From the NCBI GenBank assembly GCA_026413225.1, contig CM048552.1:183740053-183804052 (forward strand): 64,000 nucleotides of DNA. The letters are read 5' to 3'. This DNA comes from Otis tarda. Lineage: Eukaryota; Chordata; Aves; Otidiformes; Otididae. The position numbers and the translations under genes were made by a program. Below, one piece after another: positions 36,550-48,576 of the stretch (its first letter is position 1; every line of letters starts with the position of its first letter). The notes under the pieces were generated by a model, which made no database searches, was not told where the DNA came from, and saw only the letters and a program-made list of their open reading frames with translations.

Positions 36550-38558
36550 GGCCTTGAACATTTCCAGGGATGGGGCATCCACCACCTCTGGGCAACCTGT
36601 TCCAGTGCTCTACAACTCTCATTGTAAAAAATTTTTTTCTAATATCTAATCTAAACCTACCTCCTTCTAATTTAAACCCATTACCCCTTGTCCTATCACA
36701 ACAGGCCCTACTGAACAGCTTCTCCCCATCTTTCTTGTAGGCCCCCTTGAGGTACTGGAAGACTGCTATCAGGTCTCCCCGGAGCCTCCTCTTCTCCAGA
36801 CTGAACAGCCCCAACTCTCTCAGCCTGTCCTCATACGAGAGGTGCTCCAGCCCTCTGATCATCTTTGTGGCCCTCCTCTGGACCCTTTCCAACTGGTCCA
36901 TGTCCTTCTTGTGTTGGGGACTCCAGAACTGGACGCAGTACTCCAGGTGGGGTCTCACCAGGGCAGAGTAGAGGGGCAGAATCACCTCCCTCGACCTGCT
37001 GGCCACGCTCCTCTTGATGCAGCCCAGGATGCGGTTGGCCTTCTGGGCCGCAAGGGCGCATTGCCCGCTCATGTTGAGCCTCTCGTCTACCAGCACTCCC
37101 AAGTCTTTCTCCTCAGGGCTGCTCTCAATTCAATTCTCCGCCCAGCCTGTATTTGTGCCTGGGATTGCCACGACCCAGGTGCAGGACCTTGCACTTGGCC
37201 TGGTTGAACTTCATGAGGTTGGCACGGGCCCACCTCTCCACCCTGTCAAGGTCCCTCTGGATGGCATCCCTCCCTTCCAGCGAGTCGACGGCACCACACA
37301 GCTTGGTGTCATCGGCGAACTTGCTGAGGGTGCACTCTATCCCACTGTCCATGTCGCCGACAAAGATGTTGAACAGGGCCGGGCCCAACACGGACCCCTA
37401 AGGGACGCCACTGGTGACCGGTCTCCACTTGGACATTGAGCTGTTGACCACCACTCTCTGAGTGTGGCCATCCAGCCAACTCCTTATCCACCGAGTGGTC
37501 CATCCATCGAACCCATGCCTCTCTAGTTTAGAGAGAAGGATGTCATGCGGGACAGTGTCAAAAGCTTTGCACAAGTCCAGGTAGATGATATCTGTTGCCC
37601 GTCCCTTGTCCACCGATGCTGTTACCCCGTCATAAAAGGCCACCAAATGGGTCAGGCACGATCTGCCCTTGGTGAAGCCATGTTGGCTGTCACCAACCAC
37701 CTCCTTCCTCTCCATGTGCCTTAGCATGGTTTCCAGGAGAATCTGCTCCATGACCTTGCCAGGCACAGAGGTGAGGCTGACTGGCCTGTAGTTGCCCGAG
37801 TCTTCCTTACTCCCCTTTTTAAAAATGGGGGTTATGTTCCCTCTCTTCCAGTCATTGGGGACCTCACCAGACCGCCACGATTTCTCAAATATGATGGCCA
37901 GTGGCTTGGCAACTTCATCCGCCAGTTCCTTCAGGACGCGCGGATGGATCTCATCAGGCCCCATGGACTTGTGCACCTTCAGGTTCCTTAGATGATCCCG
38001 CACCTGCTCTTCGAGCACCGTGGGCGGTTCTTCATCCTCACAGTCCCTGCCTGTGCCTTCCACAGCTTGGGTGGGGAGACAAGAGCCCTTATCAGTGAAG
38101 ACTGAGGCAAAAAAGTCATTGAGTACCTCAGCCTTCTCCACATCCCGGGTAACCACGACACCCGTTACCTTCCGCAGGGGGCCTACATTCTCCTTGGATT
38201 TTCTTTTGTCCCCTACATATCTGTAAAAGCTTTTCTTGTTACTTTTTATATCCCTGGCCAGATTCGATTCCATCAGGGCTTTAGCCTTCCTCACCCTATC
38301 CCTGGCCGCTCGCACAGCCACTCGGTAGTCCTCCCAGGCTACCTGCCCCCGCTTCCACCCTCTATAGGCTTCCTTCTTTACTTTCAGTTGGTCCAGGAGC
38401 TCCTTGCTCATCCACGCTGGCCTCCTGGCCTTTTTGCCTGACTTCTTCTTCATCAGGATGCACCTCTGCTGAGCTTGGAGGAGGTGCTCCTTAAATATGG
38501 ACCAACTTTCCTGGGCCCCTCTTCCCTTCAGGGCCGCCTCCCACGGCACTTTGCCCAT
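36550..38558 (-). pseudogene. CR1 ORF2 reverse transcriptase region (1 stop, 2 further frameshifts)
   Basis: The frame from 38558 carries the linker and RT fingers/palm motifs [33 protein letters not shown] and [18 protein letters not shown]. At 37398-37400 an amber codon replaces the glutamine of the GVPQGSVLGP motif (a C-to-T change). The same frame continues with the catalytic FADDTKLCG and [12 protein letters not shown] frameshift near 37105-37128 leads to [20 protein letters not shown] and the C-terminal [19 protein letters not shown] block. Another near 36588 scrambles NRLPREVV into NRLPRGGG. The element therefore cannot encode a full ORF2 protein, although every catalytic residue I can identify is still encoded. 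Confidence 0.9.
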
Positions 38559-39466
38559 GAGTTCCTGAAGAGGCCGAAGTCCGCCTTCCTGAAATCTAGG
38601 GCAGAGAGCTTACTGTGCAGTTTCCTCGCCGCCCCGTGGATCTTGAACTCCACCGCGTCATGGTCACTGCAGCCAAGGCTGTCCATCAGTTTCACGTCCC
38701 CCACCAGTCCCTCCCTGTTGGTGAGCACAAGGTCCAGCATGGCACCCCTCCTTGTCGGCTCCTCTATCGCCTGCAGGAGGAAGTTATCGTCCACGCATTC
38801 CAGGAACCTCCTGGACTGCCTGTGCCCTGCCGTGTTGTCTCTCCAACAGATGTCAGGGTGGTTGAAGTCCCCCATGAGGACCAGGGCTTGTGACCGCTGT
38901 GAGGCTGCTCCTATCTGCCTATAGAGCGCCTCGTCCGCTCTGTCTTCCTGGCCAGGCGGCCTGTAACAGACCCCCACCGTAACATCCCCCGTCCGTCCCT
39001 GTCCTCTGATCTTGACCCATAAGCTCTCTGTCAGCTCCTCCCCCATTCCCAGGCGGAGCTCCACGCACTCCAGCCAGTTGCTGACATAGAGAGCGACACC
39101 CCCTCCTCGTCTTCCCTGCCTGTCTTTTCTAAAAAGCCTGTACCCCTCCATGTTGACGCTCCAGTCGTAAGAGTCATCCCACCACGTCTCCGTGATGCCA
39201 ACAAGGTCGTAGCCCTGCTCGCGTGCACGCATCTCCAGTTCTTCCTGTTTATTCCCCATGCTGTGTGCGTTGGTATAGAGACACTTCAGCAGGGCCCCTG
39301 ATAAAACCAACTTGCTGGCTGGAGTGACAGGTGTTCTTTTGTATCGCAGATTAGGTTTATTTGCACCTACCTGCGATCCTTCCCTGACTTCTGGGCGCTT
39401 GGTGCTGGCACTGGCGCCATGCCGATAGCCGTAGGCTGAACTGTGCTCCCCCTCCCCCAGCAACAC
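38528..39466 (-). pseudogene. CR1 ORF2 endonuclease domain (frame ends in a frameshift)
   Basis: Open frame of 312 codons. The first about 60 residues are probably inter-ORF sequence; the endonuclease begins near LKCLYTNAHSMGNKQEELE. Visible motifs in order are the metal-binding Glu motif (GITETWWDD), RRGGGVALYV, LVLMGDFNHPDICW (GDFN) and GCSDHDAVEF (terminal SDH). These are the catalytic signatures of the exonuclease-endonuclease-phosphatase fold that nicks target DNA. The frame switches to the RT frame near 38528-38558, where the EN-frame residues (KCRGRRP) and the start of the RT frame overlap, so a one- or two-base indel separates the domains. Confidence 0.9.
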
Positions 39467-40811
39467 TAGTATCAGTACAGTGATAATTCAGAGCTTCAGA
39501 TTTGAAGTATATTTTTTTTTTCTTCAAGATTGCTTATAAAACCCGGTTAGTAAATTCTGTTAACAAGGTTTATTTTCGTCTTCCTACGCCTTTATATGTT
39601 TATTACTGCATGGCTGATTATGACACCAACTGCTGATGGCTTTGAAATGGTATTGATTTATTTGAGGAAAAAAAGCAATACTAGCCCATTAATTTCTAAA
39701 GTAAATACATTTTGTTATTTTATATTATATTTTTCAACAAGTGTTTAAAAGGAAAAAGGGGAAACGATGGGTTTGTTAAATATCAATCAGTATCACTTTC
39801 ACAAAATTTGATATTGAAAAGGTACGGGATGGAAAGGTAATGACAGAAAAATAAATCGGGCTTTTCTTTAAAATGAAATCTCCCATAAAATCCAAAAGAT
39901 TAGACTTAGAAGAAAGGAAGGGAGAAATATCTGATCCCCGGGATTAGGAGGAAGAGGAAGATCCGACATGAGATGTGTCATAACACTGGGTCAGTTGGAA
40001 GAAAAGGAAGAGCAAATCTCAGCTCCACACAGTCGGGGCTCAGCAATTTCTATTCAAAGTTGTAAGAAGCTATATGAAGCTTTCCTACCAGTTTAATCCA
40101 GCTATAAACCACAGCTTCTATTCCATGTGTGCATCTCTGCATTCACATAAGCCTTAGAGAAAACAAAAAGAGGACTGAATTGCAGAGAAAAGATGAATAA
40201 GCATCACACAGATCACTTTGGTGTTGTTTCAGGATTTCCTTGAAGACTTGCCAGGCTTGCAACTTTCAAGATAGACTTGAGAATAATATCACAAAGGCTG
40301 TTTTATGCTGCGTACACCACAGTGCGATTTTCCAACACTGACTTTCACAAGGACTTACACTCTTCTGTGAGACAGACTGGCCATGATTCAGCTTGTCTCC
40401 TATGGCAAGTGACTTAGCTGGTGCTGCAAACAGGACAGACCAGTTCGGGAGTGCACTTAAAGATGGAGGCTGCTGTTCGAGACAGAAAGAGATTCATTGT
40501 TTAAATTTGGCACCTACTTTTGGTATGTTCAAAAACCCTGGCATGGAGGATGTCTGTCCTGACTTGGCAGGCAGTGCCAATCCTATGTGTTCAAACTGGG
40601 CTTATGCTATACAACTTGCAATTTATTATTTGCATACAGTCCCCAAGATGTTATTAAGTTACTTCATCACAGTTAATACAAAGGTGGTGAAATGATCCAG
40701 GGGCCCAATACGTGGGCTATCACAAGTCCATTCAGCCAGGGAGAGCCCTATACCAAGGTGCTTATCATCCACATGGACAGGACAGGCAGTGGATTAATGA
40801 AAGGAAGCATC

Positions 40812-40952
40812 TTTGCCTCCATTTGATAGTAGGAGACTCAGATAACACCAATTAATTGATTAGTCCAGGTGAGGAGTATGCAGAAGAGCTGGGATTTGGT
40901 CCAGAGCTTTGGGCTACCAATCAAAAGCCTTAATCCCACAACCATCCTTCCC
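40812..40952 (-). repeat. MIR-like (tRNA-derived) SINE remnant
   Basis: Read on plus, it follows the antisense layout of MIR-type SINEs: 'cctccatttgatagtaggag' (for ccattttacagatgaggaa), 'gattagtccaggtgagg', 'cagaagagctgggatttgg' and 'gccttaatcccacaaccatc' followed by 'cttcc'. Block order and spacing agree with that consensus although individual bases are much diverged. No coding content. The exact subfamily cannot be named by eye. Confidence 0.5.
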
Positions 40953-43900
40953 GTGTCCCTCTGCAGGCACTGTGCATCTTTCTTTCCTGTGGTGCCAGCC
41001 CCAGCCTGTCACTGAAGTTGGAGTTGCTAAAATTAATGGCACATCACTGAGAACTGCAAATGGAAGAGATTAACCCATTTCGCCTTAAAGTAAAATTACA
41101 TGTGCCTTCTAGGCATAAACCAAACTTGAGTTCTTTTCTACAACATGCAGCTTCACTTCACTAATTCTTAAAATTACTTTGGAGGCTTTAACATGTGAAT
41201 CCTTACTCCCGGTGCCAGCAGGTGGGAGATGAAGCATCCATAAATCCTGATCGTTCTGAAGATTTTCATATATCCTCGAGACTCCAGCACTGAATCTCTC
41301 TTTTTTTTTCTCCTGAGTTAATGCTTCAGTAGCTGCACCTTGACTTTCAATATATTAACTGAGTTGCCAATCATCATTATTATTTTTTTTCTTAGCAATC
41401 TCCCAGCTTTACTTCAGCAATCCTCTTGTCCCTTTCAAACTCCAAAATCCACATTGCAGAAAAATCACTGTTTAAAGGCTGAATATTGGAAAAAAAACCA
41501 ACCCTGTCATTCTAAAGGAATAGCTGATCCCACAGGTGAGATTCACTCAGTCTCAGGTCAGCCTTTTGCCAGCTTTCCCCATAATGCAAATGATCATTAG
41601 TCTGTGAAACCAGGAGGATTTGCTATAAACCTGGCATGCATGCTAGTTCAGCCAACTTATTGGTTTCCCTGGGGGGCTCTTCAGGGGATCCTGGCAGCAG
41701 TTTGATATGCTCTCCAAAACAACAAGCAGGTAGTGATGCCTTCCTTTTCCTTCACGATTCAACTTGCACAATAGAGTAGGGTACTAACTAAGCCTGGGGA
41801 AAAGAACCCATAAAACACCTGGAGGAGCAGAAGGTCTTTGTGCAGGAGGCAGTTCCCAGCCCTGCAACAAGAACTAGAAGGTGGAAGACAGGTCCAGGAG
41901 ACTAACGGTCCCCATTCTTATTCCAGCTCTGTCACTGAGTCACTAATATCAGTAAATCAAGTACATAAACAACCAGGAGAAGAGAAACTGGCAAATGAAA
42001 GAAAAGCATTTGAGCCTAGAATGGAGTGACATACTTTGCAACAAGTTCTCCTGGAACTGTTCAGCATTGCCACAAGTAGCAAGCCCAAATCTCCCCAAAC
42101 AAACAGCTGTTAGTGCATTTCTAATACACACAACGAGTTGATCTCTTGCACGACTTAGTATCCTGCAAAACTTAAATAAAATATGCAAACCATTCTTACT
42201 AACACCTTTTTCATCATCTACCTCAAATCCCCAGAAATTATTGTGTGCAAGGGCCTCAGCAAAACGTAATGTTCCTCTGAAACCTGAAGTACAGCAAGTC
42301 TGATTTTTAAAATGTGTGTTTTTTAAATGTTGGGACTGGAATCCACCCTCTTTTTTCAGGGTCAGTAATAGGTTTATCTTCAGATATCCTAGAGGAGAGT
42401 TTTCATTCTAACCAGTCAAGCTGTGAGGAAATGTGACATGCTCAGCACCATACTATCCACAAAAGTGGAGTTACTTCTCAATGAAAAAGGTTTGAGATAA
42501 CAGCAGAAATCACACTGGGAGACTGCTGAAACTACGCTTTATCAAGACAGAATGAGGTCTTAGGACCCATTCTAAATTGTTGAATTAATTGAGCCTTCTT
42601 GTACTAGGGGAGATTTAATTAGGTGAACTAGTGAAAAGACCTGACACAGGTGTTGGAACCTGGGGGAATCTCTGTTACTTGTTGCAGCTTTGGTGATGGT
42701 AACTTCCCAGGAGTGTTGTTCCCACTATCGAGTAGGGAAGGCTGAAAATAATCTTCTCAATAAAATTGTCAGGATGGCAGGACAGACAGTCCAGAAGTCT
42801 AGAACTATCTGAATCAATTCACCACGTCTTTTGCTTCATCCCCTTTTGGATTTAGACTTTTAAGCCTTTATGTGTGCATGCTGTCCTTGAACTGAAGAGG
42901 CACAATATCTTCTTTGTGTTACTCAAGTTTTGGCCTTCCCATGGTTAAGCATTTAGGCAAACATTTTAAGAAAAGAGGTTAAAAATAAAGAAAGTGCCAA
43001 TGTTTTCTTGCTGTGCAGAATTATTTCTTTGTGATAAAAGATTCTTAAAAAGACGTTCTTTGTAGAACAGAGGTTACTGTGAATACAAATAGCCACTCCA
43101 GTGAGATAAAGAGGTGGTTCTGGAATGACATACTCAAAAAGAAAGAAAAAAAGTAAAAGACGAAGCAGCTACCACAAAGAGTAATTTAAAAAAAATGCTA
43201 AAAGAAGGAAGGAAGAATCATTTCTCTGTACATAAAAACAAAACAAAAATAAATGTCATTCTTTCACTTTCTTTTCAATTACCCATGTTTTATATCCAAT
43301 AACTTTTTTGATTTAACTCCAAGTTCCCTCCATTGTCAACGACAGAAGAATCAAATTCACTTGCTTTAGCTGAGAGTGTAATGTTGGAAGAAGAAAGCTA
43401 TAAAATTAATTTTAGAACTGGATGACTCTATGTAGACAGCAAGCCAGATCAACTCCACTAAGATCAAGAGGGTGATGAATGGTACAACGGACAATGATGG
43501 ACAAGTACTTAAGTGGATGCCTATCACTAAATTTTTATTTAGTATGCAACACAGTACTGGGTTTGCTACAGTTTATCACTCAGTGGACTCAAGTCCGCAC
43601 ATGATGAGAATAGAAATAACCTGAAGTTGTTTGGGATGGAACGCTGTAGAAATCTCAGATATTAAAACATTTGATAGAAATGTCCCTTTTTATGGAAGAA
43701 AACCAAAAATGCTTTCCTATTAGTGATGTTACAAAAAGAATGACTGGTATAGCTCTGCCCTAACCATATATATGTTAAACCTAGCTAAACTGGTAAGTAT
43801 GACAGTTCAAAACATTAATACTCTTCTGGATAGCAGGCTGTGGGTATTTCTTGCTCTACCTTCCTGTTGTTAATTCTAATAACTTCCCTCCGTAAGAGTG

Positions 43901-45170
43901 GACACAGTCAAGGTAACAAGATTAGACATTCATAAAAATCTCTGATTGCTAGCAGTTTTGTCTGCAGAGACTCACTGTCTCAGTTCCAAACACTTGCCAG
44001 TGCTGTCTATAAAACTGAGACCCACACAATTAGCCAAATAAAAATTAAGGCTGCCCTTTACAGGTTTTATTGTTTCATTTTTCATCCAGGAAAAACATTA
44101 AATCTCCCCTAAAGAGAGACGTTGTAATAACAATTTCTTTGCTAGAATAAAACTCCTTTCTTCAGTTTTTACTTTTGGAGTCATTCTACCTCACACAGCA
44201 TCTTGCCATAGGAGAAGCCAAAGAGCTTTTCTCTATATAAGCTTGAATTCACACTTCTGTGCAGGCATACAAGGACTTGAAACCATGGATGAAATTCTTT
44301 CCTTTCTTAATATGGTGCCTGTATGTGAAGGCCTAGATAAAAATTATCCTCATTGTCAGACTCTCAGTTTCTTTCCATATTGCTCCTTCCTTTGCCTTCC
44401 TTTAAGGTTACTGCTGGCTGTTCCCAGTCATGCCTTGGCTTCAGCCTCTGTAAATGCTCTTTCTGAAGATGATTGTCTAGACAGGCAAACCCTTGTTAGC
44501 GACTCACAACTTCATTAGCCAATGTCAAGAAATCAAGCAAAGAATCCAACCAGTTACCAGTCAGTGACTCGGGCAGCTTCTGAGCCACCTCTTGGAGTGT
44601 CCATCCTGCGTAGTAGAGTATTTGTGGAAGGCCAAAAGAGTGGCTTTTTTTTCCACGCATTACAAGCACTCTTGTTCTTTCTTTCACGATAGTCATCTAA
44701 CACGAGTCAAATTAATGTAGTATGCAGTACCATATTGTGAAATATGTACCCTTAAAAGTTAATTCCACAAAACACACTGTTAAAATGCTATAGCTTATTT
44801 GTTAGAGAGCTTATACATTACTATGTATTTGTTGAAAAGAAAGGTAAAGCTTAGAGAATACTGACCAAAACATAACTTCAACTGGTCTCATAATTGTTAC
44901 AGACATGAAATGAAAGACTTACGCAAGACTGCAGAGAGCGTGCTAAAGAAACAACGCTTCCAGCCAAGGGCAGAACTGGAGAATTTTCATCATTATAGAT
45001 CATAGCAGGTGACAGATATCTCCTAGAGACAGTTTGCATCATGCAAATAACTAATTTATGAGGATTTAAAATAAGGTACTAATATGTCACTTCTCATATG
45101 TAAGTTTTTGTTTGCTTTTTAAAAAAAAACAGTTGTATACACTCGACACGATAAAGGGATTTGGCATTAC

Positions 45171-45288
45171 CTGAATCATCTACTCTCAGCTTTTTACTGG
45201 GATTGTCACCACTGTCATCATCGGACATTTCCATCTCCTCTTCCCGGCGGATTCCCATGAGCTGTTCACTGTGAGCATTTCGGAGCTC
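45171..45288 (-). CDS. ENOX1: ENOX1 coding exon (118 nt, acidic MEMSDDD segment)
   Basis: Starts in phase 0 after TTTTAG and encodes 39 codons plus one base: ELRNAHSEQLMGIRREEEME followed by MSDDDSGDNPSKKLRVDDS. The donor reads TTCAG|GTAATG. The exon links the EREEEM-type helix to an acidic, serine-rich, probably disordered linker (DDDSGD) ending in a basic KKLRVDD patch. This MEMSDD block is a hallmark of ENOX1 and ENOX2 in my memory of the family. The serines next to acidic residues look like casein-kinase-2-type sites, which is inference only. The last G plus CT of the next exon gives Ala, continuing as ALAAQAYALKEEN. A CpG-rich segment lies 0.6-1.2 kb upstream in the transcription direction. 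Confidence 0.94.
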
Positions 45289-45929
45289 CTAAAACCCAAA
45301 ATGACCTTTTGTCAGAATTAACTTCCATAAAGTCATTATGTATTATTTAGTCTCATTTTTTAACACTGCTGTGATTTTAATTATACATCATTTATCATTG
45401 TAATAATATTTATTTGTATATGAATATTTATAAAAACAGTAGCACAGGGAATTCTTCCTGTGAAAGAATGGAGTTTATCAAAGGTAACACTTAGGGAAAA
45501 CAAGAGAGAAAGTGTCTCCATGTCGAGTGATCTTTAGTTCTACTAAACATAGCAGAATGCTTTCACAGCAGGGATAAAGCTTTAAATTGCGTATAAAGCA
45601 GAGTGATAAAGAGATTGTCAGCCTGCTTAAGGTATAGATAATTCTTGCTTCTCTCTGCCACTTGGGGTAGGATTCATCCAGCCAAGTGTAGATATTTCCA
45701 TTAAATAAAGCCATACTAACTACACCCTGACAGTGCACAGTTCTTTCTGCTGATGTTAAAGGGAGCCGAGAGCAGCCAGTGCAGATGGAGTGTGCTATAT
45801 TGTAGGTGTCTAACGCTGGGCAAAGGAATCTCACCCTCTGTCCCTATGTCCAGACCGCCTCCAATTTAAAAGACTCAACCCAATAACATTGTCCTGAAAA
45901 TCTCTGCATCTTGACCCAAAAGGAGTGCC

Positions 45930-46500
45930 AGCACGGACAGCCTAGTCTCTGGGCGACCGCCCCAAAGGCAGGCAGGCAGGCAGGCAGACAGGGAGCCCAT
46001 GCACATGTCACTAGGTGAATGATCAGCAGGCACGCAGGCTTTGTGGGAGTCTAGACGGTCTTTGTTCTGGGTAGAAAAGCTGGCGCGGGTGTAGCGGCTG
46101 GCTTTTTAATGGCAGCGCCAAGAAGATTGAGAGGACTCTATTTTGTCCTAATAATCCTGTCAGGTGTAACATGGGGATGCTGCACCGTGATTAGTGTAGG
46201 CCTTTTCAGCCTGCAGACAGCTAATTTTTCTGTCGACAAAGAGCCTAATTCCCAAAGAGGTGGTTTGAAATCTTCGAAACAAGGAAGAGTCGCATGGAAG
46301 GAGGAGACAGCATTGAGGAGTCCGACCACTGCTCCGTGCAATTAACAATAAGCTGTCAGAGAGCGACTGCGTGAAAAAAAGGGAAGGCGTTTCCCTTGAG
46401 CTGTACTCTTGTTTCATCGGCAGATCTCAAATATTCTGAGAAACGTATATGCGTCCATTAATCCCAGCAAAGGCAAGGAGGCTAATTAGTGGGCGTTTTA
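45930..46500. promoter_or_regulatory. CpG-retaining intronic segment with adjacent candidate conserved element
   Basis: By eye I count about 22 CpG dinucleotides between 45901 and 46500, roughly one per 27 bp, against a few per 600 bp in the neighbouring AT-rich intron. It carries a GGCGCGGG cluster near 46083 and, at the right side, CTAATTAG at 46482-46489 beside GGGCGTTT. Such CpG retention in a depleted background usually marks germline-hypomethylated regulatory DNA (enhancer or internal promoter). It lies 0.6-1.2 kb upstream, in transcription direction, of the ENOX1 exon at 45288. Function is inferred. Confidence 0.4.
45967..45986. repeat. Short GGCA tetranucleotide run (5 copies)
   Basis: Five perfect GGCA units followed by a diverged GACA unit, at the edge of the CpG-retaining segment. 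Confidence 0.9.
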
Positions 46501-48576
46501 CATAAGAATAATTTCAAATTTTAAAAAAGTGATTAAAAAGGTAAATTGTTAACCAGTGTCTCATGCAATCAGAGGCATCTCTGGAAGGAATTAGCAAGCC
46601 ATTTCTGAATTCCTTATTGGAAAAGGCCATCTGCACTTTTTCCTGGGGAAGTATACTGCATACATGAGTAGATATTTTCTTACATTTACTCCCTCTTTAG
46701 GGGATAAATGTCCTTGATACATCAATGTCTACATTATCAGCAAAGCCAATAATCTTCCATGGAGAATGTCTTTGTATATGAGTGTTTGCTTTGGGTTTGA
46801 GTTTCTAGCAAAGCTTTCCTACATTCAGAAACAAAGGGAAGGCAATCAGGTAATTAAAGAAATCAGCAGGTAATGTTACGGTTAGAAAATATTATTTAAA
46901 TCAAAGATGCCATTTGGTACATTTCCATCACATTTCACATCTGAAGAAACAGCATTTTTAAAAATATATTGGTTTTGACTTGTTTTTGCTGTCCTCTTCT
47001 TAGAAACACAAAAGGTGAGTATTTGAAAAAGCAAGTAGTGAATTAACATTTCAGAAAAATCCAACTCTTACACATTTCAGTTTATTAAAGATTTAGAAAC
47101 CAGTAAATAAATGACATACCACATCCCTTTACAGAAAGTTAGTTTAAGAAGGGATGATCTTAATATAATTGAAATAAGCTGGTAACGAATCATGTTTTCA
47201 TACTTCTCTAAAAGATAAGACAAACATCAATCCCCAACTTCCCAACTTTCAATTGAACAAAGGCTTTATTCACTACTGAGTTGAAATATTTGTGAACAAA
47301 ATGCAGTTTGCACCAATAAATTATGCCAACATTTTATTTTAAGTGTCCCATTATTGTGAAGTCATTTGGTATTCACCATAATAGCACTGATAATAAAGAA
47401 TTCATTTGGTATTCATGTGGATGTTACATTTAGTGCCATCGGTATTCAACTGTAATTCAGCATTAGTTAATGGGCACTTAAAATGTTATCCAAATGATTT
47501 ATATCACAGCACTTTAGTGTTTCTCAAACTGAGTGTACAACACTTATTTTACAAGTGTACTACAAAATAATTAAATAAGTGCACCTTACCTTCTAAAGCT
47601 TTTATTCTGAGACAGAGAAAAATCATTTAGAGGACTGTGATACTAACAATCAACATACTGTACTACATGGAGGTAAACCAAGTGTATGTAAGTTGCTCAT
47701 ACTAAAAAAAAAAAAAGGAAGAAGAAAGAAAGAAAACAAAGACACTGGTACTTACTTTTTAAAATACAGGCTCATAGCGTATATACTGAATTAAAAACGA
47801 AAGCTGGATGACCAAAACACAAGATGAGGTCTTTTGCTTCCTTTGCTGCCACTTGCAGCAAGGGGAGTTAGAATCCCATTTCCTCTGCTCATGCTTACGG
47901 CAGTCACACATGCACGGTCCCACATTGCTAACTCTAGGTGATACTATGATTACATTTGTACTGGTTTCTTTGCAAGCATAATACTTAAAATCAATACAAG
48001 TGATGTAACTACTTTTTTCAAGATAAACATGAAACAAATGGGAAGGAGTATGTCATAATTCTGGACTTAATATATATTTAAGTCATTGCTTAGGAAAGAA
48101 ATTGTCTATTTTATTTTCAAGCAGTCATCTTATAATGACCATATGACGGCACAAGAAAAAAAAATCTGTGCTACAAAATACTTTTTTAAAAAACAGATCA
48201 TGATGACTCCTAAAAAGATTTTTTTCCATAAATAATTCTTAATTCTACCCTTAGTTGAAAATACTGTTCCTAATTTCACTACTTCAGTTCATTATTTCAG
48301 ATAGCAAACATAATCCTCCAGTGATTTCCCAAATCTAGCATAAAAAAATAAAAATACATTGCTCTCTGTCTTAGCGTTATTTAGTGACTGTTACCATAAT
48401 GAGAGCAATGGGAGCAATTCATACTGTAGATGAGACTGTATAACGGCCAGTTGATTAACAGCTAAAATGGTAGCTGTAAATATTGCTGAATACACTATGT
48501 CCAGCTACAATCACACTCGTTCTGGGTCAATCCAGCTGTGAGATGATGGATAAAAAATAATAATAAAGTCACCAAC

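Larger units (their letters stand above)
36421..39469 (-). mobile_element. CR1 LINE, 3.05 kb, 5'-truncated but with nearly all of ORF2
   Basis: Chicken-repeat-1 family non-LTR retrotransposon. The 3' end is at the left: tandem TCATAGAA octamers at 36421-36444, followed by the diagnostic 'ttggaagggacc' and 'catctagtccaacccccctgca' type block. Going right, the translated minus strand gives the RT C-terminal region, the RT core and the apurinic-like endonuclease, in the correct order for CR1 ORF2 read right to left. The copy stops near 39469, just 5' of the endonuclease, so ORF1 and the 5' UTR are missing (a full CR1 is about 4.5 kb). It lies in the sense orientation of ENOX1. High CpG content and only a few disabling lesions suggest fairly recent insertion. 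Confidence 0.96.
22298..45170 (-). other. ENOX1: ENOX1 intron (22.9 kb, phase 1), richest in transposons
   Basis: Longest intron in the window, from the GTAATG donor at 45170 to the CTTAG acceptor at 22298. It contains the 3-kb CR1 at 36421-39469, a truncated CR1 at 24091-24385, a hAT-type MITE at 30306-30513, MIR-like SINE remnants near 40812 and 32066, a 17-bp tandem duplication at 34602-34646, and inverted repeats at 28487-28533 and 35546-35571. Both CR1 copies lie in the same orientation as ENOX1 transcription. Between these items I see AT-rich sequence without recognisable genes. Confidence 0.9.
45289..48576 (-). other. ENOX1: ENOX1 intron (3.3 kb, phase 0) with CpG-retaining segment
   Basis: Shortest intron in the window, between the GTTGGT donor at 48576 and the TTTTAG acceptor at 45289. 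It holds a five-copy GGCA run at 45967-45986, a CpG-retaining segment at about 45930-46500, a purine-rich tract near 47703-47740 and a weak direct repeat (TCATTTGGTATTCA at 47362 and 47402, with GGTATTCA again at 47441). No coding sequence is supported. The open frame at 46109-46345 on plus is discussed under rejected items. Confidence 0.9.

Noticed and set aside
36747-39228. Many overlapping frames on both strands between 36.7 and 39.2 kb
   Set aside because: They are antisense or out-of-frame shadows of the CR1 ORF2 remnant.
46109-46345. 78-residue plus-strand frame with a hydrophobic, signal-peptide-like start (MAAPRRLRGLYFVLIILSG)
   Set aside because: It lies in the CpG-retaining segment, opposite to ENOX1, with no splice partner, no polyadenylation context and no family resemblance. 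Low stop density there is explained by composition.
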